Assembly (NCBI GenBank): GCA_023418255.1
Contig: JAEZZZ010000043.1
Span: 1 to 20,251, forward strand
Origin: Bacteroidota bacterium
GTDB lineage: Bacteria > Bacteroidota > Bacteroidia > Bacteroidales > Dysgonomonadaceae
Reading direction: 5' to 3'
DNA length: 20,251 bases
Of this stretch, positions 15,221 to 20,251 are shown piece by piece. Both the position numbers and the translations under genes were made by a program. The notes beneath the pieces were generated by a model. That model worked only from the letters and a program-made list of their open reading frames with translations, made no database searches and had not been told where the DNA came from. Numbering within the stretch: position 1 is the stretch's first letter; each line of letters opens with the position of its first letter.

Positions 15221-18205
15221 CTAACTTTCCGGCTTCATTACAACGCCCACTTTTTTTCTTCCATTTATCTTTATCAGAGCCGGCTTTCGGAAGCGTACAT
15301 GCCGAATATACTCTGTTTCGTAGATGGCAGGTTGAGCATTCAGAAATGCTTCATCGAAATTCCCATCGTTCTCCAAAAAAGGATTTATCGTGAAATATCC
15401 CACCCCAAACGATGTGAGATTCTGAAAGAAATGGCTTCCTTGGCTTGGTTCAATCCGATAACTTTTCAATCCACACTCCACAATCACTTTTGCTTGTGAA
15501 ATATTTGTCCATTTTACCGGAATGCCTAACCATGGATCGGATGACCCCCAACGTCCGGGTCCGACCAAGATATAATAACTGTCTTTTTTGACAAACTGTC
15601 GGTTAATCGCTTCAATTTCTGAAACCATTTTTGAGTTGTTCGCAGCATTAAATGTATCACTTTTCACGTATACCACATCGTAAACATCGTTTATCGTGCC
15701 ATTTCCCAATGCATTTTGAGACTGAAGCAAAGTCTCTTTCGTATTGATCTTTAACAAATCCTCGTGTATCACCTCTTTGCTATCTACGATAGGTCGAATT
15801 TGCAATACATACAAATCGGCATGTTTTCGATTTTGAATATCTACGGCAAATTCAATCTCGACAGGACGCCCCATCTCCTGTTGCCCAGTTTTTAGGATAC
15901 AATCCAAAGCTTCAGCCAAAGGGAACATATCGTGTTGAAGAATATCTACAAACGACACTATTTTTCTTCCATTTTTATAATATCCATTTCGAATAATTTG
16001 GTCTTGCGCATCATATGTTGAAGCAAGGTATTTGAGTGGTCCTTTTTCATCGGCTTCTTTTACATCGAGTTTCATCAGGTTAAATCCATCATCCGTACTA
16101 AAATCAACGGATACCGCCTCCATATTCAATGCATAAAACTGAGTCTGCGTGTCTCTTAAAGCTAGTTCGAGTGTGCTTAATTGCAAAATGTTTTTAGGGT
16201 GAAGCGGTGAAAAGCGAATGCCTCTGTTTCCATCGACGATATATTTTCCCAATCCCATCGCCATATCTACCACACCATCAGAGGGTTTTTCATTTCCGAT
16301 GGGATAAAAATTGATAGAGCGCGCTACGCCCGAAACGGCGGGATAAAAATAGGAACCATACGGAGCTCCTATCACCTCTTGCAATATTACCGCCATTTTT
16401 TCCTGATCAATCAGATTTTGTGTGACGGCAATATAGGCTTTGCTCTCTTTATAAAAGACTGACGCATACACCGCTTTGATGGCGCTGCTCAACTGACGAA
16501 CCATAACATAACGATCATTTACATACGGAATCATATAGGTGGAATAAATTCCAGCAAAAGGCTGATATTGAGAATCCTCTAAAAGGCTGGATGAACGAAT
16601 GGCAACGGGACGATTGATGGCTTCGAGAAACACTAAAAAATCGCTGACCAAACGTTTCGGTAGTTTTGCTGCAAGAAAATGTTTCAGCATCTCCTCGTCA
16701 GAAATATTGGATAATGCAACAGGATAGAGGTTGTTGGCCTCCATAAATTCATCGAACAAATCGGAACACAGAACAACGGTTTTGGGTGTGTTTATCGAAA
16801 AATTATCGTATTGATTCAGCTCATCGTGATTTTTAACCATATAGCCAACAAAAGCTAAGCCACGCCCTTTCCCGCCCATAGAGCCGTCTCCGATACGTGC
16901 AAAATTGGAATATCGGTCGAATCTGTCTTTCTCAAACGTGGCAACAACGCCCGTATTCTTTAAACGTCGGTACTGCAAAATGGTTTCATAAATCAATTCG
17001 CGCGCATCGTGCATGTTGGCATATTCCGACACATCGATATTTTTAAGCAGTTGAGCCACGGGGAACATGGCGCGAGAGAAGAAAAATCGCGAAAAATGAT
17101 TGTTTGACAGATGATAATATAGCGATTGGTCAGGGATGAGACGAATTTTCATCTGCAATTCTTTCAGGTTCTTAATGCGAAAAATTTCCTGCTTGGTTTC
17201 AGGTTCTATGATGATGAAATCTCCAAAACCCAACTCACGTTTGATCACCTTTTGCAAATCGAGCGGAAAAGTTTTTGAGTTCTTATCGATGAAAGTTGCT
17301 CCAACTATTGGCGCATATTTGGCATTCTCAATTTCGGAAGAGGTATACACAATGGGGATGTGTTTGTCTTGGTCACGAATCCATTCGCCAAGTTTTTTCC
17401 CTGCAAGTTTGTCTTTAACGCCTTCTCTTGTGAAACTGATGTCGGTCAGTACACCCAGCATGTGATCGTTATATTTTTCGTAATACATCACTGCCTCTTC
17501 ATAATTGCGCGCAAGCAATATTTTTGGACGCCCACGCATGCGTAATGTTCGCAAATGGTCGTTAAGGGCCTCTTTAGCAAACTCTTTTGATTCAGAGAGC
17601 ACAAACTTAAATAAAATCGGAAGTACTGCCGAATAGAAACGTACAGAGTCTTCCACCAATAAGATGGTTTGCACACCTACGGTTTTTACATCGTGCTCCA
17701 CATTCATGTAGTCTTCAACTAGTTTGATAATCGCCAACAGTAAATCGGTATTTCCCAACCAACTGAAAACATAATCGATTCCGCCCAAATCTTCATGTTG
17801 CAGCGTGCGAGTTACCGATTTTGAAAAGGGTGTAAGCAAAACAACAGGAATATTGGAATAATTTTTCTTAATCTCTTTCGCTAAATAAAAAACATCGCTG
17901 TCTTCCATCGTCGGCATGCAGATAACCAACTCGTAGTGACTTATTCGAAGCTGTCTCAATGCCTCTCGAGTAGAACTGACTTGAGTAAAGCGCGGTGGAT
18001 AGCGCAAACTCAACGAAGTGTATTCGTTGAAAATCTGTTCGTCCACACGTCCATCGTCTTCCAGTGTAAACATGTCGTAGCGCGAGGCTACAAGAAGCAC
18101 ATTGTAAATGCGCCGATTCATAAGGTTAACGAACGGTGTGTCTTGAAAGCGTAATTTGCTAATGTCATGCGCCTTTATTACGGAAGAAGGTGTTTCTATT
18201 TTCAT
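15221..18205 (-). CDS. PEP/pyruvate-binding (PPDK N-terminal ATP-grasp) protein with tandem receiver-like domains
   Basis: A 994-residue cytoplasmic protein. Residues about 33-165 form a degenerate receiver-like domain (no acceptor aspartate: CMPTM at 96-100). Residues about 178-322 form a second receiver with a complete set: E185/D186 in LLVEDS, acceptor D255 in LTDISF, T288/S289 and K308. Then comes a PPDK/PEP-synthase-type ATP-grasp domain, about 430-808: GDGSMGGKGRGL (439-450), RPVAIRSSSLLEDSQ (532-546) with PFAG (549-552), and LYVLQIRPI (798-806). The C-terminus (about 870-994) has VGPGRWGSSDPWLG (881-894). The phosphohistidine swivelling domain and the PEP-binding barrel of true PEP synthase are absent, so it cannot carry out the full PEP synthase or dikinase reaction alone. 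Reaction and partner are unknown; control by phosphorylation is inferred from the receiver. Confidence 0.88.
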   Translation of the reverse strand: MKIETPSSVIKAHDISKLRFQDTPFVNLMNRRIYNVLLVASRYDMFTLEDDGRVDEQIFNEYTSLSLRYPPRFTQVSSTREALRQLRISHYELVICMPTMEDSDVFYLAKEIKKNYSNIPVVLLTPFSKSVTRTLQHEDLGGIDYVFSWLGNTDLLLAIIKLVEDYMNVEHDVKTVGVQTILLVEDSVRFYSAVLPILFKFVLSESKEFAKEALNDHLRTLRMRGRPKILLARNYEEAVMYYEKYNDHMLGVLTDISFTREGVKDKLAGKKLGEWIRDQDKHIPIVYTSSEIENAKYAPIVGATFIDKNSKTFPLDLQKVIKRELGFGDFIIIEPETKQEIFRIKNLKELQMKIRLIPDQSLYYHLSNNHFSRFFFSRAMFPVAQLLKNIDVSEYANMHDARELIYETILQYRRLKNTGVVATFEKDRFDRYSNFARIGDGSMGGKGRGLAFVGYMVKNHDELNQYDNFSINTPKTVVLCSDLFDEFMEANNLYPVALSNISDEEMLKHFLAAKLPKRLVSDFLVFLEAINRPVAIRSSSLLEDSQYQPFAGIYSTYMIPYVNDRYVMVRQLSSAIKAVYASVFYKESKAYIAVTQNLIDQEKMAVILQEVIGAPYGSYFYPAVSGVARSINFYPIGNEKPSDGVVDMAMGLGKYIVDGNRGIRFSPLHPKNILQLSTLELALRDTQTQFYALNMEAVSVDFSTDDGFNLMKLDVKEADEKGPLKYLASTYDAQDQIIRNGYYKNGRKIVSFVDILQHDMFPLAEALDCILKTGQQEMGRPVEIEFAVDIQNRKHADLYVLQIRPIVDSKEVIHEDLLKINTKETLLQSQNALGNGTINDVYDVVYVKSDTFNAANNSKMVSEIEAINRQFVKKDSYYILVGPGRWGSSDPWLGIPVKWTNISQAKVIVECGLKSYRIEPSQGSHFFQNLTSFGVGYFTINPFLENDGNFDEAFLNAQPAIYETEYIRHVRFRKPALIKINGRKKVGVVMKPES

Positions 18206-18285
18206 ACTTATTATAAATGTTTGTCAGCCGGTTATAAAAAGAAGTTAAGAGAGAGTTTCTCACATTCGTTACTGTTTTGTTTATG

Positions 18286-18293
18286 CAAACATA
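18286..18293 (-). promoter_or_regulatory. -7 element of the receiver/PEP-binding gene
   Basis: On the minus strand TATGTTTG (18293-18286) matches TAnnTTTG exactly, 80 nt upstream of the ATG. No TTG is found at the -33 distance. The predicted leader is about 74 nt. Confidence 0.45.
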
Positions 18294-18422
18294 AAAAATA
18301 ATCATGAGAAAATAGGTCTTATTTATAAGAAATATAATGCCGAGAGAGTTTATATGATACCAATCATCCTCTATCCCATCACGAATTTTGTGTATCAGTA
18401 ATAAAAACAAAAAATAAACCTC

Positions 18423-18430
18423 TATATTTG
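18423..18430 (+). promoter_or_regulatory. -7 element of the lytic transglycosylase gene
   Basis: TATATTTG matches TAnnTTTG exactly. The start site would be near 18437, giving a very short leader of about 18 nt to the ATG at 18455. No -33 TTG at the usual spacing. A TTG start at 18428 would lie inside this element and is therefore unlikely. Confidence 0.5.
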
Positions 18431-18454
18431 TATATTCAAATAATAATGATAGAT

Positions 18455-19423
18455 ATGAAAAAAAGCATTCTCTACATTGCTACCGGAGCAATTTTCGCAG
18501 CTGCCATTACGGCACTTTTATCCAATCATGATATTTCCACGGAAAAGCAGACGCGTCCGTTAGTGCTTTCGATGACCACATCGGTAGATGTGCCGGAGTC
18601 GATGACATTTGCCGGAGAAAAAATTGAATTCAATCGTTACGACTTTCGTGAACGAATGGATAGAGAACTCAACAGTTTTACCTATTTCCACTCAACCACG
18701 CTGTTGCTTTTTAAGCGTGCCAATCGCATTTTTCCCATCATTGAACCCATCCTGAAACGAGAAGGTGTGCCTGACGACATGAAATATCTCGCCGTTATCG
18801 AAAGCAGTTTGGACCCACGCGCCATATCGCCTGCAGGGGCAGCCGGATTGTGGCAGTTTATGGCAAGCACAGGCAAATCTTACGGATTGGAAGTTTCATC
18901 ACAAGTGGACGAGCGTTATCATATTGAAAAATCTACGGTGGCAGCCTGTCAATATCTTAAAGAGGCGTATCGCCAATATGGCTCATGGAGTACAGCAGCT
19001 TTATCATATAATGGCGGAAAAGGACGTATCACCACTGAGTTGCGTGAACAACAAACAAATAATGCTTTAGAACTTTGGTTGGTCAATGAAACGACACGCT
19101 ATTATTATCGGATGTTGGCAATAAAATCAATTTTCGAAAATCCTCAAAAATATGGATTTATTCTGAAAGCGAATCAGCTTTACAAGCCCATCGAATTCAA
19201 TAAAATAGATGTAACTTACGATATCCCTGATTTGGCATCATTCGCCCGACAACATGGAGTTACTTACGCGCAGCTAAAAGATTTTAATTCGTGGCTTCGT
19301 GACAGAAAACTCATCAATAAAACGGGGAAAACATATACACTATATATTCCGACCAAAGAGAGCATGCTATATGTACCACACGAAAAAATAAAAGTACATG
19401 ACAAACAGTGGATTATAGAATAG
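18455..19423 (+). CDS. Lytic transglycosylase (GH23, MltD-like) with C-terminal LysM-like segment
   Basis: A 322-residue membrane-anchored or secreted peptidoglycan lytic transglycosylase. Residues 4-22 are a hydrophobic signal/anchor after MKK. The SLT domain spans about 85-230: catalytic E116 in AVIESSLDPRA (113-123), SPAGAAGLWQFM (125-136), then TVAACQYL (161-168) and ALSYNGGKGRI (182-192). It cleaves the MurNAc-GlcNAc bond forming 1,6-anhydroMurNAc. Residues about 250-300 (YDIPDLASFARQHGVTYAQL) resemble a degenerate LysM peptidoglycan-binding unit. The ATG at 18455 (MKKSIL) is favoured over ATG 18446 and TTG 18428 because of the promoter position and the usual MKK start of signal peptides. 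It is divergent from the receiver/PEP-binding gene. Confidence 0.9.
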   Translation: MKKSILYIATGAIFAAAITALLSNHDISTEKQTRPLVLSMTTSVDVPESMTFAGEKIEFNRYDFRERMDRELNSFTYFHSTTLLLFKRANRIFPIIEPILKREGVPDDMKYLAVIESSLDPRAISPAGAAGLWQFMASTGKSYGLEVSSQVDERYHIEKSTVAACQYLKEAYRQYGSWSTAALSYNGGKGRITTELREQQTNNALELWLVNETTRYYYRMLAIKSIFENPQKYGFILKANQLYKPIEFNKIDVTYDIPDLASFARQHGVTYAQLKDFNSWLRDRKLINKTGKTYTLYIPTKESMLYVPHEKIKVHDKQWIIE

Positions 19424-19460
19424 TGGATTCGTCACAACAACCAGATAACATGGATGTTGC

Positions 19461-19490
19461 GTATAATATTTTATATCTATTATACTTTAT
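19461..19490 (+). terminator. AT-rich terminator candidate after the lytic transglycosylase
   Basis: GTATAATA (19461-19468) pairs with TATTATAC (19478-19485) around a 9-nt loop, followed by TTTAT. The 8-bp stem is perfect but almost entirely A-T, so its strength is doubtful. Confidence 0.35.
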
Positions 19491-19584
19491 TATATCTCTT
19501 TATAACAACAAAAAGAAAGTGCCATTGTTGAAATAATAGATACAATTATCATAATTAATAACTTAAAAACAGAAAGGAAAAACA

Positions 19585-20037
19585 ATGGAAGTATTAAAAA
19601 AACAAGCTGAAACACTCAATGATCTTGTGTTGATCAATAACGATAGAGTAGAAGGGTATCAAAAAGCAATGGAAGAACTCAAAGATGAAGATGCCGATTT
19701 GCGTCCTGTTTTTCAGGAAAGAGTCGACCAAAGCCGCAAATTCCATGACGAGCTCATTGCCGAAGTCACCAAGTTGGGTGAAGAATACGCCACCGGAACA
19801 AAAATAACCGGAAAAATTTATCGTGCATGGATGGATGTGAAAGCTTTCTTTTCAGGAGATGATAAAAAAGCAATTCTTGACAACTGCGTTGATGGAGAAG
19901 CCGCAGCACTAAAAGCGTACGATGATGCGTTGGAATGCGAAAATATTTCACCCGAACAGCGTGCCATCATCATTCGTCATCAAGCCGATATAAAGAACTC
20001 GTTTGACAAAATAAAAGCGATGCGCGACATAGCTTAA
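19585..20037 (+). CDS. PA2169 family four-helix-bundle protein (DUF2383)
   Basis: A 150-residue, highly charged, all-helical protein. The pattern LNDLVLINNDRVEGYQKAME near the N-terminus and GEAAALKAYDDALE (103-116) with IIRHQADIKNSFDKIKAMRD (128-147) matches the PA2169/DUF2383 family, a ferritin-like four-helix bundle whose job is unknown and which is often stress-linked. Acidic and histidine residues are present, but a complete di-iron set cannot be confirmed by eye. No signal peptide. AGAAAGGAAA lies just before the ATG as a purine-rich ribosome binding site. No TAnnTTTG element is found upstream in the AT-rich 161-nt gap, so an alternative sigma factor is possible. A strong terminator follows directly. 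Confidence 0.87.
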   Translation: MEVLKKQAETLNDLVLINNDRVEGYQKAMEELKDEDADLRPVFQERVDQSRKFHDELIAEVTKLGEEYATGTKITGKIYRAWMDVKAFFSGDDKKAILDNCVDGEAAALKAYDDALECENISPEQRAIIIRHQADIKNSFDKIKAMRDIA

Positions 20038-20064
20038 ACATAAGAAAAAAGATGAATAATCATT

Positions 20065-20094
20065 AAGAGAGTCAAATATAGACTCTCTTTTTTT
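20065..20094 (+). terminator. Intrinsic terminator of the DUF2383 gene
   Basis: AAGAGAGTC (20065-20073) pairs perfectly with GACTCTCTT (20081-20089) around a 7-nt loop, and the T run continues to 20094. It starts 28 nt after the stop codon. Confidence 0.85.
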
Positions 20095-20169
20095 GTTGTC
20101 GAACTTTTATACATTTATAGATTTAAAATCATTGCTGTCCGCTAAACCTTTTTTTCGTCAGCAAAAATT

Positions 20170-20205
20170 AGGGCTGATTTCCCGGTATGGAATTCAGCCC
20201 TTTTC
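20170..20205. terminator. Bidirectional hairpin upstream of the next gene
   Basis: AGGGCTGA (20170-20177) pairs with TCAGCCCT (20194-20201); after a T-T mismatch TTCC (20179-20182) pairs with GGAA (20189-20192) around a 6-nt loop. TTTT follows on the plus strand (20201-20204) and a T-rich tract (complement of 20163-20169) on the minus strand, so it could stop transcription from both sides. Confidence 0.6.
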
Positions 20206-20207
20206 GT

Positions 20208-20215
20208 TACTTTTG
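20208..20215 (+). promoter_or_regulatory. -7 element for the gene starting at 20239
   Basis: TACTTTTG, an exact TAnnTTTG match, 24 nt before the ATG at 20239. It lies three bases after the T tract of the hairpin at 20170-20205; a -33 element would fall inside that hairpin, and no TTG is seen there. Confidence 0.5.
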
Positions 20216-20238
20216 TTTTAAACAGAAAAACCATAACG

Positions 20239-20251
20239 ATGAACAAAAGTA
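20239..20251 (+). CDS. Possible start of a gene cut by the window end
   Basis: ATGAACAAAAG... gives only MNKS before the window ends. The exact -7 element 24 nt upstream and the MNK-type start make a real start plausible, but nothing can be said about the product. Confidence 0.4.

Noticed and set aside
18165..18410. 81-codon minus-strand frame ahead of the receiver/PEP-binding gene
   Set aside because: It covers the promoter and start of that gene in another frame and has a low-complexity AT-driven composition.

Overview
The window looks like a chromosomal segment of a Bacteroidales-type Bacteroidota. The evidence is the MurF–alanine racemase fusion, a GSCFA protein, a short DUF1573 protein with a Cys-Gly-Cys motif, a large alpha-2-macroglobulin-like protein and a receiver-fused PEP/pyruvate-binding protein. 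In addition, the Bacteroidota -7 promoter element (TAnnTTTG) occurs exactly upstream of most transcription units. The species cannot be named from sequence alone. Most genes are on the minus strand; two, plus a probable third start, are on the plus strand at the right end.

Layout from left to right. Bases 1-118 are the C-terminal tail of an IS1595/ISXO2-like transposase, cut by the window edge. Bases 119-551 are non-coding and hold two hairpin terminators and a repeated 18-nt motif. A minus-strand pair follows: a GSCFA protein and the MurF/Alr fusion (552-4024), which supply D-alanine and the D-Ala-D-Ala-containing peptidoglycan precursor. Bases 4025-4359 have no clear gene but carry a plus-strand leader-like element with two mutually exclusive hairpins and a 34-codon ORF. 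Next is a tightly overlapping minus-strand operon: a DUF5063 protein, a DEDDy 3'-5' exonuclease and an RlmI-like 23S rRNA methyltransferase (4360-6693). Then comes meaB, with a family 2 glycosyltransferase overlapping its stop by 4 nt; the glycosyltransferase reading frame is broken near 7125-7141. These are followed by a DUF1573 lipoprotein-sized secreted protein, a 1950-residue alpha-2-macroglobulin-family protein without a visible thioester motif, and a 994-residue protein combining receiver-like domains with a PPDK-type ATP-grasp domain. On the plus strand are a lytic transglycosylase, a PA2169/DUF2383 four-helix-bundle protein and the first bases of another gene.

Functionally the window is mostly housekeeping and envelope biology: peptidoglycan synthesis (MurF/Alr), peptidoglycan cleavage (lytic transglycosylase) and envelope proteins (A2M, DUF1573), with RNA modification or processing (exonuclease, methyltransferase) and B12-enzyme maintenance (MeaB). 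No CRISPR array, tRNA, rRNA or complete mobile element was seen. The less ordinary observations are junctions where an intrinsic-terminator hairpin is physically merged with the next gene's -7 promoter element, the orphan leader at 4108-4332, the frameshifted glycosyltransferase, and the receiver–ATP-grasp fusion that lacks the phosphohistidine domain of PEP synthase.
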